Assembly (NCBI RefSeq): GCF_002245215.1
Contig: NZ_NPMR01000002.1
Coordinates: 744,001 to 808,000 of the forward strand
DNA length: 64,000 nt
Reading direction: 5' to 3'
Source: Microbacterium sp. Yaish 1
Lineage (GTDB): Bacteria; Actinomycetota; Actinomycetes; Actinomycetales; Microbacteriaceae
Every line of letters begins with the position of its first letter. Within the stretch, counting starts at the first letter, position 1. The notes beneath the pieces are model-generated. The model saw only the letters and a list, made by a program, of their open reading frames with translations, had not been told where the DNA came from and made no database searches. Positions 1-12,555 of the stretch are shown here, piece after piece. A program made the position numbers and the translations under genes.

Positions 1-254
1 AGCAGCTCGGACAGCCGCTGCGCGACGGGCTCGAGCGAGTACTTCGGATCGGGGGAACCGTCGGGACGGCCGAGGTGCGAGCAGGCGATGACGCGCGCGC
101 CCTGGCCGATGAGGTGGTCGATGGTGGGCAGCGCCGCACGCACACGGCCATCGTCCGTGATGACTCCGTCCTTCAGGGGGACGTTGAAGTCAACACGGAC
201 GATGACGCGCTTGCCTGCGAGCGGGCCCAGCGAATCGAGGGTTCGCAGAGCCAT
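1..254 (-). CDS. pgk: Phosphoglycerate kinase, N-terminal part (cut by window edge)
   Basis: Phosphoglycerate kinase interconverts 1,3-bisphosphoglycerate + ADP and 3-phosphoglycerate + ATP in cytosolic glycolysis/gluconeogenesis. Only the first 84 codons are present and the frame stays open to the window edge. Reading the minus strand gives the family's substrate-binding segment RVDFNVPL at residues 20-27, a further conserved segment CSHLGRPDG, and the expected N-terminal helix ([14 protein letters not shown]). The ATG lies 5 nt after the gap stop codon, so pgk is the second gene of a gap-pgk operon, the usual actinobacterial order (tpiA usually follows). No separate promoter is visible. Identification is secure; the rest of the gene lies outside the window. 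Confidence 0.95.
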   Translation of the reverse strand, partial: MALRTLDSLGPLAGKRVIVRVDFNVPLKDGVITDDGRVRAALPTIDHLIGQGARVIACSHLGRPDGSPDPKYSLEPVAQRLSEL

Positions 255-259
255 GGTCG

Positions 260-1390
<1,131 letters not shown>

Positions 1391-1401
1391 TTATGACCCT
1401 A

Positions 1402-2022
1402 CTACGCGAGCAGGCCGGCCGTCTTCTCCCGAGCCGTCACAAAGCGCTCAGCGACGTTCTGCCAGTTCGCGATGTTCCACGCCGCCTTGACGTAGTCCGC
1501 CTTGACGTTGAGGTAGTCGAGGTAGAAGGCGTGCTCCCACATGTCGAGCTGGAAGATGGGGATGGTGCCCTGGGCGGTGTTCGACTGCTGGTCGAACAGC
1601 TGCTGGATGATCAGCTGGGCACCGATCGGGTCCCAGCTGAGCACGGCCCAGCCGGAGCCCTGGATGCCGGTGGCGGCAGCCGTGAAGTGCGCCTGGAACT
1701 TGTCGAAGCCGCCGAAGAACTCGTCGATCGCCGCGCGGAGCTCGCCCTCGGGCTCGCCACCGCCCTCGGGCGAGAGGTTCGTCCAGAAGATCGAGTGGTT
1801 GACGTGTCCGCCGAGGTTGAACGCGAGGTCCTTCTCGAGCTTGTTGACGTTCGCGAGGTTTCCGGTCTCACGGGCCTCTGCGAGCTGCTCGAGAGCGGTG
1901 TTGGCGCCGTTCACGTACGTCTGGTGGTGCTTGGAGTGATGAAGCTCCATGATCTTGCCGCTGATGTGCGGCTCGAGAGCCGCGTAATCGTAGGGGAGCT
2001 CGGGAAGGGTGTACTTCGTCAT
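1402..2022 (-). CDS. sodA: Fe/Mn superoxide dismutase
   Basis: Dismutates superoxide to O2 and H2O2. The four metal ligands are visible: His28 (in MELHHSKHH), His76 (GGHVNHSIF), Asp160 and His164 (QLDMWEHAFY). The 206-residue length is typical for the Mn/Fe family; metal choice cannot be decided from sequence alone, though Mn is common in this group. ATG start with AGGAGA 6-7 nt upstream. It sits between whiA and gap, a place where many actinobacteria have no sod gene, and is bounded by its own terminator and a candidate promoter (TAGGAT at 2109-2104), so it looks like an independent unit. A GC-rich hairpin abuts its ribosome-binding site. Confidence 0.96.
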   Translation of the reverse strand: MTKYTLPELPYDYAALEPHISGKIMELHHSKHHQTYVNGANTALEQLAEARETGNLANVNKLEKDLAFNLGGHVNHSIFWTNLSPEGGGEPEGELRAAIDEFFGGFDKFQAHFTAAATGIQGSGWAVLSWDPIGAQLIIQQLFDQQSNTAQGTIPIFQLDMWEHAFYLDYLNVKADYVKAAWNIANWQNVAERFVTAREKTAGLLA

Positions 2023-2036
2023 TCTCTATCTCCTGT

Positions 2037-2065
2037 CAGCACCGCGCAGCGCGCGGCTCGTGCTG
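2037..2065 (-). promoter_or_regulatory. Hairpin in sodA 5' leader next to the RBS
   Basis: CAGCAC (2037-2042) pairs with GTGCTG (2060-2065), and an inner CCGCGC/GCGCGG stem closes on an AGC loop. The structure ends 2-3 nt before the AGGAGA ribosome-binding site of sodA, so it could modulate translation or protect the mRNA 5' end. No regulatory family is recognised. Confidence 0.4.
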
Positions 2066-2178
2066 TCGAAGGCGCGCGACCGCACGCCTCGTGGACGTTT
2101 CTCATCCTATTGAGGGGCAACGCGTCGCACACCCCGTTGCTTCCCGTTCGGAACGCGGTGTAACGCGGGAGGGGTCGC

Positions 2179-3156
2179 TCAGTCGGAAAGACCCGCGGGG
2201 ACGGCCGACTCGGTGTCGGGCAGACCCTCGGCGGCGGCCTTCTTGTCGGCCATCGCGAGAAGGCGGCGGATGCGGCCCGCGACGGCGTCCTTGGTGAGGG
2301 GCGGATCGGCGTGGTGCCCCAGTTCGTCGAGGCTCGCGTCCCGGTGCGCGAGGCGCAGGTCTCCGGCCTGCTTGAGGTGGTCGGGCACCTCGTCCCCCAG
2401 GATCTCGAGGGCGCGCTCCACGCGTGCGCAGGCTGCGACGGCGGCCTGGGCCGAACGGCGCAGGTTCGCGTCGTCGAAGTTGACGAGACGGTTCACGCCG
2501 GCGCGCACCTCGCGACGCTGACGCATCTGATCCCACGTGTCGGCCGTGCGGGTGGCGCCCATCTCGGCCAGCGTCTGACGAATCGCCTCGCCGTCGCGCA
2601 CGACGACGCGCGGGATGCCGCGCACCTCGCGCGCCTTGGCGGCGATGCCCAGCCGGTGGGCGGCACCGACGAGGGCCATCGCGGCCTCCGGCGACGGGCA
2701 CGAGATCTCGAGGGCCGCCGAACGCCCGGGGTCCGACAGCGACCCGGCGGCGAGGAACGCTCCGCGCCACAGGGCGGCAAGGTCGGGACGCGATCCCGTC
2801 GTCAGCCGGTTGGGAAGGCCGCGGACGGGGCGACGGCGCTGGTCGAGCAGGCCCGTCTGACGAGCCAGGGTCTCGCCGCCCTCGCGGACACGCACGGCGA
2901 ACGTCGCGCCGTCGCGCCCGCCGGACGCCTGGATGCGGGCGAGCTCGGGGCGCACACCGTAGATCTCGACGAGCTCGCGGGCGACACGGCGCGCGAGGAT
3001 CTCCGAGTCGACCTCGGCCTCGACGGCCACGCGGCCGGCGATGGAGTGCAGACCGCCCGCAAAGCGCAGGATCGCGGTCACCTCGGCCACCCGGGCGGCG
3101 GGTCGAGGGTCGCGCATCGCAGCCAACTCGGTCTTGACGTCAGCGGTCAGCGGCAC
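2179..3156 (-). CDS. whiA: DNA-binding protein WhiA
   Basis: WhiA is a conserved Gram-positive DNA-binding protein related to LAGLIDADG homing endonucleases. It controls sporulation and septation genes in Streptomyces and division/chromosome segregation in Bacillus. The 325-residue protein has the N-terminal [10 protein letters not shown] signature, a central LAGLIDADG-like domain lacking endonuclease residues, and a C-terminal helix-turn-helix region (around [18 protein letters not shown]). I chose the GTG at 3156 because GAAGGAGC lies 6 nt upstream and the family N-terminus begins there; a 52-codon longer reading has no RBS and a nonconserved sequence. It follows rapZ by 41 nt, the conserved uvrC-rapZ-whiA order, but yvcK, usually between rapZ and whiA, is absent. 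Confidence 0.93.
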   Translation of the reverse strand: MPLTADVKTELAAMRDPRPAARVAEVTAILRFAGGLHSIAGRVAVEAEVDSEILARRVARELVEIYGVRPELARIQASGGRDGATFAVRVREGGETLARQTGLLDQRRRPVRGLPNRLTTGSRPDLAALWRGAFLAAGSLSDPGRSAALEISCPSPEAAMALVGAAHRLGIAAKAREVRGIPRVVVRDGEAIRQTLAEMGATRTADTWDQMRQRREVRAGVNRLVNFDDANLRRSAQAAVAACARVERALEILGDEVPDHLKQAGDLRLAHRDASLDELGHHADPPLTKDAVAGRIRRLLAMADKKAAAEGLPDTESAVPAGLSD

Positions 3157-3197
3157 GGCGCTCCTTCGGCAAAGGGTTCGGGGGACGAAGGAACAGC

Positions 3198-4073
3198 CTA
3201 CTCGCGACCGAGGTCGCGATGCTTGAGTCGCACCGCCACACCCGGGAGGCCGGACAGCCGCTGAGCCAGCTCGCGCGCCGTCACGACGGAGCGGTGCTTG
3301 CCCCCGGTGCACCCGACGGCGACCACCGAGTGACGCTTGTTCTCCTCCTGGTACCCGCGCAGAACCGGGGCGAGCGCCGCGGCGTACGCGTCGATGAACT
3401 CGCGCGCGTTCTCGTGCGACAGCACCTCTTCGCGTACCGCGTCGTCTTCGCCGGTCAGGGCCTTGAGGTCGGGATTCCAGAAGGGATTCGGGAGGAATCG
3501 CATGTCGGCCACGAGGTCGGCGTCCGGCGGCAGCCCGTACTTGAACCCGAAGCTCATGACCGTGACGGTGTGCCGCGCCGCGCCGTCGTCGGCGAAGAGA
3601 TCGGCGATGTAGGTGGCGAGCTGGTGGATGTTGTCGCGAGAGGTGTCGACGATCACATCCGCGCTCTCGCGGATGGGCGCGAGTCGCTCGCGCTCGCGGC
3701 GGATGCCGTCGACGAGCGTGCCGTCGCCCTGCAGCGGGTGCGGCCGCCGCACGGACTCGAACCGGCGTACGAGCACCTCGTCGGCGGCATCCAGGAACAG
3801 GATCCGCAGAGCGCGACCGTGTCGCAGCGCGCGGGTGATGTCGGGCAGCGCCGCGAACAGCTCGCCACCGCGCACGTCGACGACCGCCGCGACTCGTGGC
3901 AGCGCGTTGCCCGCGAGTTCGCTGAGCTCCAGGAGCGGGCGCAGCATCTGCGGCGGCAGGTTGTCGACGACGTACCAGCCGAGGTCTTCGAGGGCATTGG
4001 CGGCCGTTGTGCGTCCGGCCCCGGACATACCCGTGACGATGAGAATCTCGCCCGCCGGAACCTCGTCGGTCAC
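3198..4073 (-). CDS. rapZ: RNase adapter protein RapZ (YvcJ family nucleotide-binding protein)
   Basis: RapZ is a P-loop nucleotide-binding protein; in E. coli it delivers the GlmZ sRNA to RNase E, but its actinobacterial role is unclear. At 291 residues it is full length. The P-loop GMSGAGRTT is at residues 15-23, with Arg replacing the usual Lys, as in mycobacterial homologues. The conserved [20 protein letters not shown] segment and C-terminal [10 protein letters not shown] are intact. Start GTG at 4073: AGGGG sits 8 nt upstream; two other GTG codons 2-3 codons upstream lie too close to this RBS. The gene follows uvrC after 34 nt and precedes whiA, so it belongs to the uvrA-uvrC-rapZ-whiA operon. 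Confidence 0.93.
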   Translation of the reverse strand: MTDEVPAGEILIVTGMSGAGRTTAANALEDLGWYVVDNLPPQMLRPLLELSELAGNALPRVAAVVDVRGGELFAALPDITRALRHGRALRILFLDAADEVLVRRFESVRRPHPLQGDGTLVDGIRRERERLAPIRESADVIVDTSRDNIHQLATYIADLFADDGAARHTVTVMSFGFKYGLPPDADLVADMRFLPNPFWNPDLKALTGEDDAVREEVLSHENAREFIDAYAAALAPVLRGYQEENKRHSVVAVGCTGGKHRSVVTARELAQRLSGLPGVAVRLKHRDLGRE

Positions 4074-4107
4074 CGTCACCACCCCTGTCTTTTCGCCGGT
4101 GTCCAGC

Positions 4108-6006
4108 CTATCCGTCCGCAAGGTGCCGATGGATCGCCTCTGCCAGGCGCGGTCCGATTCCCGGCAGCTCCTGGATCTCTTCGGGGGTGGCCTGCTTGAG
4201 CCTCGACACGGAACCGAAATGGCGCAGCAGCGCCTTGATGCGGGCCGCTCCCAGGCCGGGCACTTCGGAGAGCACCGAGGTGATGTCGCGCTTGCGCCGC
4301 TTGCGCTGGTGGACGATCGCGAAACGGTGCGCCTCGTCACGCAGTCGCTGCAGCAGATAGAGCGATTCCGAGGTACGGGGCAGGATGACGGGGTACTCCT
4401 CCCCCGGCAACCAGATCTCCTCGAGCCGCTTGGCGATGCCGCACAACGCGATCTCCGTGTGCCCGGCGTCCGCGAGCGCCCGCGCCGCGGCCTCGACCTG
4501 GGGCTTGCCGCCATCGACGACGAGCAGCTGCGGACGATAAGCGAACCGCGGTCGCTTGCGCGCCGTGACGACCTCGCCGTCGGCGGTCGCATCGGGAACC
4601 GGCTCGTCCTCCTCGTCGGGCCGGTCGAGGTAGGCGAGGCGCCGCGTGAGCACCTGGTACATCGAATCGGTGTCGTCCGTCGTCTCGTTGACGCCGAAGA
4701 TCCGGTACTGATCCTTGCGCGGGAGGCCGTCTTCGAACACGACGAGCGAGGCGACCACGTTCGTGCCCGACAGATGGGACACGTCGTAGCACTCGATCCG
4801 CAGCGGAGCCTCGTCGAGGCCGAGCGCTTCCTGCAGATCCGTCAGCGCTTGGCTGCGGGCGACGTAGTCGCTCGTGCGACGCGTCTTGTGGAGCATCAAC
4901 GCCTGCTGCGCGTTGATGTTGGCGGTCTTCATGAGGTCGGCCTTGCGCCCGCGCTGCGCGACCTGAATCGTCACGCGTTTGCCACGGCGCGTCTGGAGCC
5001 ACTGCTCCAGCTCCCCCGCGTCGCCCGGGAGCGTCGGGACGAACACGTGGCGCGGGATGTCGCCGGCAGCGGCATCCCCGTACGTCCGCTGGAGCACCTG
5101 GTCGACCAGATCGGCGCCCGAGATGTCGATCTCCTTCTCGATAGTCGTCGCCCGGACACCGCGGATGCGGCCGCCGCGCACGACGAAGTGCTGGACGGCG
5201 GCGGCGAGCTCGTCCTCGGCGATGCCGAAGAGATCGGCGTCCATGTCGTCCTCGAGCACGAGCGCGCTCTTGTTCAGGACGGCGTCGATCGCCTGCAGCT
5301 TGTCGCGGTAGACGGCGGCCGACTCGTAGTCCATCGCGGCGGCCGCCTCGCGCATGCGCGTCGTGAGCTCGCGGGCGAACCGCTGATCGCCGCCCGACAT
5401 GAAGGCGACGAAGTCGTCGACCATCGCACGGTGCTCTTCGATCGTGACCTTCATCGAGCACGGCCCGCCGCACCGGCCGATCTGACCGGGGAAGCACGGG
5501 CGCCCCGACGCCATGGCCTTCTTGTACGACGAGTCGCTGCAGGTCCGGATCGGGAAGACCTTGATCATCAGGTCGATCGTCTCGTGCACCGCCCAGACCT
5601 TGGGGTACGGGCCGAAGTACTTCGCGCCCGGAATCCGCCGGTTGCGCGTCACGATCACGCGGGGCGCTTCATCGGCGAGGGTGATCGCCATGAACGGATA
5701 GGACTTGTCGTCGCGGTAGCGGACGTTGAACGGCGGATCGAACTCCTTGATCCACATGTACTCCAGCTGGAGCGAGTCGACGTCGGTCGCCACCACCGTC
5801 CACTCGACGGATGCCGCTGTCGTGACCATCCGCCGCGTGCGCTCGTGGAGGGTGTGCAGCGGCGCGAAGTAGTTCGACAGGCGCGCCCGCAGGTTCTTCG
5901 CCTTGCCGACGTAGAGCACCCGCCCCTCCGCGTCGCGGAAACGGTAGACCCCGGGGTCGGTCGGGATCTCGCCCGCTTTGGGCCGGTAAGGAAGGACGTT
6001 CGCCAC
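4108..6006 (-). CDS. uvrC: Excinuclease ABC subunit C
   Basis: Makes both the 3' and 5' incisions around UvrB-bound damage in nucleotide excision repair. Domains in order over 632 residues: N-terminal GIY-YIG nuclease (PGVYRF...[13 protein letters not shown]), a central UVR motif that binds UvrB (around [20 protein letters not shown]), the RNase H-like second nuclease with [11 protein letters not shown], and tandem helix-hairpin-helix motifs at the C-terminus ([12 protein letters not shown] and [12 protein letters not shown]). The start codon is GTG, 1 nt after the uvrA stop, so translation is probably coupled. A cysteine-rich segment before the UVR motif ([13 protein letters not shown]) is typical of the family. 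Confidence 0.97.
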   Translation of the reverse strand: MANVLPYRPKAGEIPTDPGVYRFRDAEGRVLYVGKAKNLRARLSNYFAPLHTLHERTRRMVTTAASVEWTVVATDVDSLQLEYMWIKEFDPPFNVRYRDDKSYPFMAITLADEAPRVIVTRNRRIPGAKYFGPYPKVWAVHETIDLMIKVFPIRTCSDSSYKKAMASGRPCFPGQIGRCGGPCSMKVTIEEHRAMVDDFVAFMSGGDQRFARELTTRMREAAAAMDYESAAVYRDKLQAIDAVLNKSALVLEDDMDADLFGIAEDELAAAVQHFVVRGGRIRGVRATTIEKEIDISGADLVDQVLQRTYGDAAAGDIPRHVFVPTLPGDAGELEQWLQTRRGKRVTIQVAQRGRKADLMKTANINAQQALMLHKTRRTSDYVARSQALTDLQEALGLDEAPLRIECYDVSHLSGTNVVASLVVFEDGLPRKDQYRIFGVNETTDDTDSMYQVLTRRLAYLDRPDEEDEPVPDATADGEVVTARKRPRFAYRPQLLVVDGGKPQVEAAARALADAGHTEIALCGIAKRLEEIWLPGEEYPVILPRTSESLYLLQRLRDEAHRFAIVHQRKRRKRDITSVLSEVPGLGAARIKALLRHFGSVSRLKQATPEEIQELPGIGPRLAEAIHRHLADG

Positions 6007-6007
6007 G

Positions 6008-8893
6008 TCAGCCCGCCTTGCGTGCCGCCGGGGCCCCCAGGATCTCGGCGAGGAACTGGCCGGTGTGACTCTCGGCGACGCCCGCGACCTGCTCGGGCGT
6101 ACCGGTGGCCACGATCGTGCCGCCGCCGGCTCCGCCCTCGGGGCCGAGGTCGATGATCCAGTCGGACGCCTTGATCACGTCGAGGTTGTGCTCGATCGTG
6201 ATGACGGTGTTGCCCTTGTCGACGAGGCCGTTGAGGACCTCGAGGAGCTTGCGGACGTCTTCGAAGTGCAGGCCGGTCGTGGGCTCGTCGAGCACGTAGA
6301 TGCTGCGGCCGTTCGAGCGGCGCTGCAGCTCCGTCGCGAGCTTGACACGCTGCGCCTCTCCGCCCGACAGCGTCGTGGCGGACTGACCGAGCCGGACGTA
6401 GCCGAGCCCGACGTCGACGAGCGTCTTCAGGTAGCGGTGGATCGCCTGGATCGGCTCGAAGAACTCCGCGGCCTCCGAGATGGGCATCTCGAGGACCTCG
6501 GCGATGTTCTTGCCCTTGTAGTGCACGGCCAGGGTGTCGCGGTTGTAGCGCTTGCCGTGGCACACCTCGCAGTCGACGTAGACGTCGGGCAGGAAGTTCA
6601 TCTCGATCTTCAACGTGCCGTCGCCGGAGCACGCCTCGCAGCGGCCTCCCTTCACGTTGAACGAGAAGCGGCCCGGCAGGTACCCGCGGACCTTCGCCTC
6701 GGGCGTCTCGCTGAACAGGGTGCGGATGCGGTCGAAGACGCCGGTGTAGGTGGCCGGGTTCGACCGCGGAGTGCGGCCGATCGGCGCCTGGTCGACGTGG
6801 ACGACCTTGTCGAGGTTGTCGAGTCCGGTGACACGCGTGTGCTTGCCCGCGACGCGGCGCGCGCCGTTCAGACGGGTCGCCAGCACTTCGTAGAGGATGC
6901 CGTTGACCAGTGTGGACTTGCCCGAACCGCTCACACCCGTGACCGAGGTCAGCACGCCGAGCGGGAACTCGGCCGTGACGTTCTTCAGGTTGTTGGCACG
7001 CGCGCCGACGACCGTCAGCATCCGCTTCTTGTCGATCTTGCGGCGCTTGGTGGGCGTCTCGAGCGAGCGCCGCCCCGACAGATAGTCGCCGGTCATGGAG
7101 TTCTCGTCGGCGAGCAGAGCGTCGTAGGGGCCGGAGTGCACGACGTTGCCGCCTTCGACGCCGGCGCGGGGGCCGATGTCGACCACCCAGTCGGCCGCGG
7201 CGATCGTCTCTTCATCGTGCTCGACGACGATGAGCGTATTGCCGAGGTTCTTCAGCTTGACGAGGGTGTCGATCAAGCGCCGGTTGTCGCGCTGGTGGAG
7301 CCCGATCGACGGCTCGTCGAGGACGTAGAGCACCCCGGTGAGGCCCGAACCGATCTGCGTCGCGAGCCGGATGCGCTGTGCCTCGCCGCCCGAGAGCGAT
7401 CCGGCTGCGCGCCCCAGGCTGAGGTAGTTCAGCCCGACCTCGATGAGGAAGTCGAGGCGAGCACGGATCTCACGCAGCACCGCTGCGGCGATCTTGGCCT
7501 CGCGCTCGGTGAGCTCGAGCTGGTTGAAGTAGGCCTGCGCCTCGGCGAGACTCAACCGCGCGACGTCGGCGATGGAGCGCTCGTGGACGAGGACGGCGAG
7601 CACCTCGGGCTTGAGCCGGTCGCCGTCGCACGCGGGGCACGGCACCTCGCGCAGGTACTCGGCCCAGCGCTGACGCTGCGTGTCGGTCTCGGCCTGAAGA
7701 TACTGACGCTCGATGTACGGGATGACGCCCTCGAAGCCGGAGGCGTAACGCATCTCGCGCCCGTAGCGGTTCTTCCACTTGACGGTGACCTTGTAGTTCT
7801 CTCCGCGGAGCACCGCATCCTGCACGTCGCCGGGGAGGTCGCGCCACGGGGTCTTGAGCGAGAACTTCAGGTCGGATGCGAGCCCCTCGAGGAGGCGCTC
7901 GTAGTACTGGAAGAGACCCTTGCCCTGCGTCGTCCACGGCAGCAGGACGCCCTCGGCGATGGAGAGCTCCTCGTCGCCCAGCATGAGCTCCGGGTCGACC
8001 GACATCCGGGTGCCGAGGCCGGAGCACGTGGGGCACGCACCGAAGGGGGCGTTGAACGAGAACGTGCGCGGCTCGATCTCGGTGAGCTGCAGGGCGTGCC
8101 CGTTGGGGCAGGCGAGCTTCTCGCTGAAACTCTGCCACGCGGCGTCGCCCTCTTCGTCGACGAAGTTGATCTTGATGACGCCGCCGGCCAGGGCGAGCGC
8201 GGTCTCGACGGAGTCGGTGACGCGGCCGAGCAGGTCGGGACCGGCCACGAGCCGGTCGACGACGACGGCGATGTCGTGCTTGTAGCTCTTCTTCAGCGTC
8301 GGCGGCTCGGCGAGCGAGACGACGTCGCCGTCGACGACGGCGCGAGCGTAGCCCTTGGCACTGAGCTCCTTGAAGAGGTCGACGAACTCGCCCTTCTTCT
8401 GCGTCACCACGGGCGCCACGACCTGATAACGGGTGCGCTCGGGGAGCTCCATCAGCTGATCGGCGATCTGCTGGACCGTCTGACGCTGGATCCGCTCACC
8501 GCACTCGGGGCAGTGCGGAACGCCGATGCGCGCCCACAGCAGGCGCATGTAGTCGTGGATCTCGGTGATCGTGCCGACGGTCGACCGCGGGTTGCGGTTC
8601 GTCGACTTCTGATCGATCGAGACCGCCGGGCTGAGGCCCTCGATGAAGTCGACGTCGGGACGGTCGACCTGACCGAGGAACTGACGCGCGTAGGCGCTCA
8701 GCGACTCGACGTAGCGGCGCTGACCCTCGGCGAAGATCGTGTCGAAGGCGAGGCTCGACTTTCCCGAGCCGGAGAGGCCGGTGAAGACGACGAGACTGTC
8801 GCGCGGAATGTCGAGATCGACGTCCTTCAGGTTGTGGACGCGGGCTCCGCGGACGCTGAGTTTCGATGAGGAAGCGACGGGGACGATGGGCAC
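6008..8893 (-). CDS. uvrA: Excinuclease ABC subunit A
   Basis: Damage-recognition ATPase of nucleotide excision repair; dimerises and loads UvrB onto lesions. The 961-residue protein has two ABC ATPase modules: Walker [10 protein letters not shown] and GVSGSGKST, and ABC signatures LSGGEAQRI and LSGGEAQRV. Zinc-finger cysteines are visible in [15 protein letters not shown] and CEACSGDG...[10 protein letters not shown]. The GTG start has no Shine-Dalgarno; a -10 hexamer TAGACT ends 6 nt upstream of it, predicting a leaderless mRNA. It is the first gene of the uvrA-uvrC-rapZ-whiA run. I found no actinobacterial SOS box (GAACNNNNGTTC) upstream. Confidence 0.97.
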   Translation of the reverse strand: MPIVPVASSSKLSVRGARVHNLKDVDLDIPRDSLVVFTGLSGSGKSSLAFDTIFAEGQRRYVESLSAYARQFLGQVDRPDVDFIEGLSPAVSIDQKSTNRNPRSTVGTITEIHDYMRLLWARIGVPHCPECGERIQRQTVQQIADQLMELPERTRYQVVAPVVTQKKGEFVDLFKELSAKGYARAVVDGDVVSLAEPPTLKKSYKHDIAVVVDRLVAGPDLLGRVTDSVETALALAGGVIKINFVDEEGDAAWQSFSEKLACPNGHALQLTEIEPRTFSFNAPFGACPTCSGLGTRMSVDPELMLGDEELSIAEGVLLPWTTQGKGLFQYYERLLEGLASDLKFSLKTPWRDLPGDVQDAVLRGENYKVTVKWKNRYGREMRYASGFEGVIPYIERQYLQAETDTQRQRWAEYLREVPCPACDGDRLKPEVLAVLVHERSIADVARLSLAEAQAYFNQLELTEREAKIAAAVLREIRARLDFLIEVGLNYLSLGRAAGSLSGGEAQRIRLATQIGSGLTGVLYVLDEPSIGLHQRDNRRLIDTLVKLKNLGNTLIVVEHDEETIAAADWVVDIGPRAGVEGGNVVHSGPYDALLADENSMTGDYLSGRRSLETPTKRRKIDKKRMLTVVGARANNLKNVTAEFPLGVLTSVTGVSGSGKSTLVNGILYEVLATRLNGARRVAGKHTRVTGLDNLDKVVHVDQAPIGRTPRSNPATYTGVFDRIRTLFSETPEAKVRGYLPGRFSFNVKGGRCEACSGDGTLKIEMNFLPDVYVDCEVCHGKRYNRDTLAVHYKGKNIAEVLEMPISEAAEFFEPIQAIHRYLKTLVDVGLGYVRLGQSATTLSGGEAQRVKLATELQRRSNGRSIYVLDEPTTGLHFEDVRKLLEVLNGLVDKGNTVITIEHNLDVIKASDWIIDLGPEGGAGGGTIVATGTPEQVAGVAESHTGQFLAEILGAPAARKAG

Positions 8894-8899
8894 CGCACA

Positions 8900-8905
8900 A
8901 GTCTA
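8900..8905 (-). promoter_or_regulatory. -10 element of leaderless uvrA promoter
   Basis: TAGACT on the minus strand is followed by six bases (TGTGCG) and then the GTG of uvrA. This spacing puts the transcription start at the G of the start codon. No clear -35 hexamer. Confidence 0.6.
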
Positions 8906-8945
8906 GGTGGGGCCTCCGACACTGGCTCCGAGGTTCGCCCTGGGC

Positions 8946-9410
8946 TCACTCCCGCAGGAGAGAAGCGTTCTCTCGAGGGACCCGGCGCCCAGCGAAGGGC
9001 TGGAGCCCGTCCCGCAGTGCGGTCACGTCGTCGACGGTCATCCCGACGGCGGCCATGACCTGTTCCGGCACGCGCACGGCATCCGCCCGCAGCGCCCGGC
9101 CGTCGGCGGTGAGGCCGATCTCGAGCACGCGCTCATCGCCTCGGCGCCGCTCACGTGTGACGAGCCCTTGGGCCTCGAGACGTTTGACGAGCGGGGACAG
9201 CGTCGCCGGTTCCATCGCCAGGTCGGCCGCCAGCTCCCCCAGCGCCTGCGGAGACGTCTCCCAGAGCGCGAGCATGACGAGGTACTGCGGATGGGTCAGA
9301 CCGAGCGGCTCGAGGATCGGGCGGTAGATGGCCACGACGTTCCGGGCAGCGGTGACCAGCGCGAAGCAGAGCTGGTTGTCGAGCTTCAACATGTCGTCGG
9401 CGGAGTCCAC
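8946..9410 (-). CDS. MarR-family regulator of the OhrR (organic peroxide) type
   Basis: Winged-helix dimeric repressor. The N-terminus LDNQLCFALVTAARN and the following LGLTHPQYLVMLALWE are the hallmark of OhrR, where the conserved N-terminal cysteine (here Cys15) senses organic hydroperoxides and releases DNA on oxidation. No other cysteine is seen, suggesting the one-Cys mode. The 154-residue length is typical. Start GTG without Shine-Dalgarno; TAGGAT ends 6 nt upstream, predicting a leaderless mRNA; an ATG six codons in is an alternative. OhrR normally neighbours an ohr peroxidase gene. Here the divergent neighbour is instead a small zinc-ribbon protein. The family call is firm; the regulated gene is unknown. 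Confidence 0.85.
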   Translation of the reverse strand: MDSADDMLKLDNQLCFALVTAARNVVAIYRPILEPLGLTHPQYLVMLALWETSPQALGELAADLAMEPATLSPLVKRLEAQGLVTRERRRGDERVLEIGLTADGRALRADAVRVPEQVMAAVGMTVDDVTALRDGLQPFAGRRVPRENASLLRE

Positions 9411-9416
9411 GCTCGT

Positions 9417-9445
9417 ATCCTATATGCCCTAATCGTTAGTACACT
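9417..9445. promoter_or_regulatory. Divergent leaderless promoters and candidate OhrR operator
   Basis: On minus, TAGGAT (9422-9417) lies 6 nt before the OhrR GTG. On plus, TACACT (9440-9445) lies 7 nt before the ATG at 9453. Between them is the inverted repeat CTAA-TCG-TTAG (9429-9439), a plausible operator placed to block both promoters. Confidence 0.55.
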
Positions 9446-9452
9446 GATGATC

Positions 9453-9689
9453 ATGACCGAGCCCGAGCGTCGCCCTCCTCTCCGCACGCGCGTCCGCGAG
9501 GCGGGCGGCTGGTACGCCTACGTCAACTCGCGCCTGATCCGCGCGGCCGGTCCCGCGTCGGTCGGCCCCTACGACACCGAGCCCGAGCCGGAGCGCACCG
9601 GACGCGCGTGCCCGCTGTGCGGCCACCCCATGACGGAGCACGACGTCGACCGGACCGGACCGAAGCCGCTCCTGCACTGCCCCCGCTGA
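9453..9689 (+). CDS. Small zinc-ribbon-like protein of unknown function
   Basis: A 78-residue protein I do not recognise. The first half is basic (RRPPLRTRVREAGGWYAYVNSRLIR). The second half holds CPLCGHPM and, near the end, LHCPR: a CxxC pair plus a distal cysteine and several histidines, suggesting a metal-binding knuckle. There is no Shine-Dalgarno; TACACT ends 7 nt before the ATG at 9453, so the message is probably leaderless. A second ATG two codons upstream is an alternative start. It is divergent from the OhrR-type gene and shares its intergenic operator candidate, so it may be regulated by it. It converges on uvrB with a 21-nt gap. Confidence 0.7.
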   Translation: MTEPERRPPLRTRVREAGGWYAYVNSRLIRAAGPASVGPYDTEPEPERTGRACPLCGHPMTEHDVDRTGPKPLLHCPR

Positions 9690-9710
9690 GCCCCGGGCAC
9701 CGCCGAGCCG

Positions 9711-11792
<2,082 letters not shown>

Positions 11793-11798
11793 GATTCC

Positions 11799-11804
11799 AG
11801 CGTA
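11799..11804 (-). promoter_or_regulatory. -10 element of leaderless uvrB promoter
   Basis: TACGCT on minus, then GGAATC, then the ATG of uvrB. Same TAnnnT-N6-start arrangement as uvrA. Confidence 0.6.
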
Positions 11805-11855
11805 GGCGGGGCCACCGACACCGGGCCCGGTCTTCGCTCAGAGCGTGCGCGCGTG

Positions 11856-12464
11856 CTACGAGGCGGCGGCCGCCGTCAGCCGGTCCCACAGGGCGTCGAC
11901 CTGCCGGAGCGTCTGGTCGAGGTCACCCGCGGTGTCGATGACGACGTCCGCGATGGCGAGGCGCTGGTCATCGGGCACCTGAGCCGCGATCCGGCGGTCG
12001 GCCTCCTCGGCCGTCATCCCCCGAAGGCGCTGCAGCCGCTCGCGGCGGACCGGGGCGGGTGCGTGTGCGACGACGATCGCGTCCCACGGGTCGTCGACGC
12101 GGGCCTCGACGAGCAGCGGCACGTCGTACACGACGACTCTCGCGCGCTCCCGCCCGAGCGCCTCGTCGAAGCGACGCTGTGATTCCGCGCGCACTGCCGG
12201 GTGCACGATCTCGTTCAGCGTCGTCCGCGCTTCGGGGTCGGAGAAGACGATGGACGCCAGCGCGGCGCGGTCGAGCTCGCCGTCAGCCGTGATGACCCCC
12301 GACCCGAACGCCGCACGAATGGCCTCCAGGACGGGCGAACCCGCTCGCTGGACGTCTCGGACGATGGCGTCGGCATCGACGACGACGGCGCCGTGCTCGG
12401 CCAGCCGCCGTGCGATCGTGCTCTTGCCGGACGCGATCCCGCCGGTCAATGCGATCAGAGGCAT
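11856..12464 (-). CDS. coaE: Dephospho-CoA kinase
   Basis: Phosphorylates the 3'-hydroxyl of dephospho-CoA, the last step of coenzyme A synthesis. The P-loop GGIASGKST is at residues 8-16, followed by the family's DADAIVRDV and the later DVPLLVEARV and VVVAHAP segments. At 202 residues it has only the kinase domain, without the C-terminal extension seen in mycobacterial CoaE. Start ATG at 12464 directly precedes the PLIALTGGIASGKS core. A weak CATCCT hexamer lies 7 nt upstream, so it too may be leaderless. It lies 63 nt upstream of uvrB on the same strand and is divergent from the response regulator. Confidence 0.94.
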   Translation of the reverse strand: MPLIALTGGIASGKSTIARRLAEHGAVVVDADAIVRDVQRAGSPVLEAIRAAFGSGVITADGELDRAALASIVFSDPEARTTLNEIVHPAVRAESQRRFDEALGRERARVVVYDVPLLVEARVDDPWDAIVVAHAPAPVRRERLQRLRGMTAEEADRRIAAQVPDDQRLAIADVVIDTAGDLDQTLRQVDALWDRLTAAAAS

Positions 12465-12555
12465 ACACCCGAGGATGCCACGGGCGCCAGGCCCGGCGCG
12501 AGGTCGCGCGATCGATACGATGGAATCCTGACAACCCGCGGAAGGTGGGATCACC

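Noticed and set aside
3157..3312. 52-codon N-terminal extension of whiA
   Set aside because: The extension overlaps rapZ, lacks a ribosome-binding site and is not conserved; the GTG at 3156 has GAAGGAGC before it.
4074..4592. Long N-terminal extension of rapZ into uvrC
   Set aside because: It is read out of frame across the uvrC 3' end and has an Arg/Ser-rich composition; the real start directly precedes the P-loop.
6065..8869. Very long open frame on plus, antisense to uvrA
   Set aside because: Its product is an Arg/Asp/Val/Leu-rich string without any domain; it is a by-product of GC-rich third positions in the opposite frame of uvrA. The same holds for long antisense frames over uvrC, uvrB, dnaE, ctaD and the mur genes.
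8894..8945. SOS (LexA) box control of uvrA and uvrB
   Set aside because: No GAACNNNNGTTC-type palindrome was found in the uvrA, uvrB or dnaE upstream regions.
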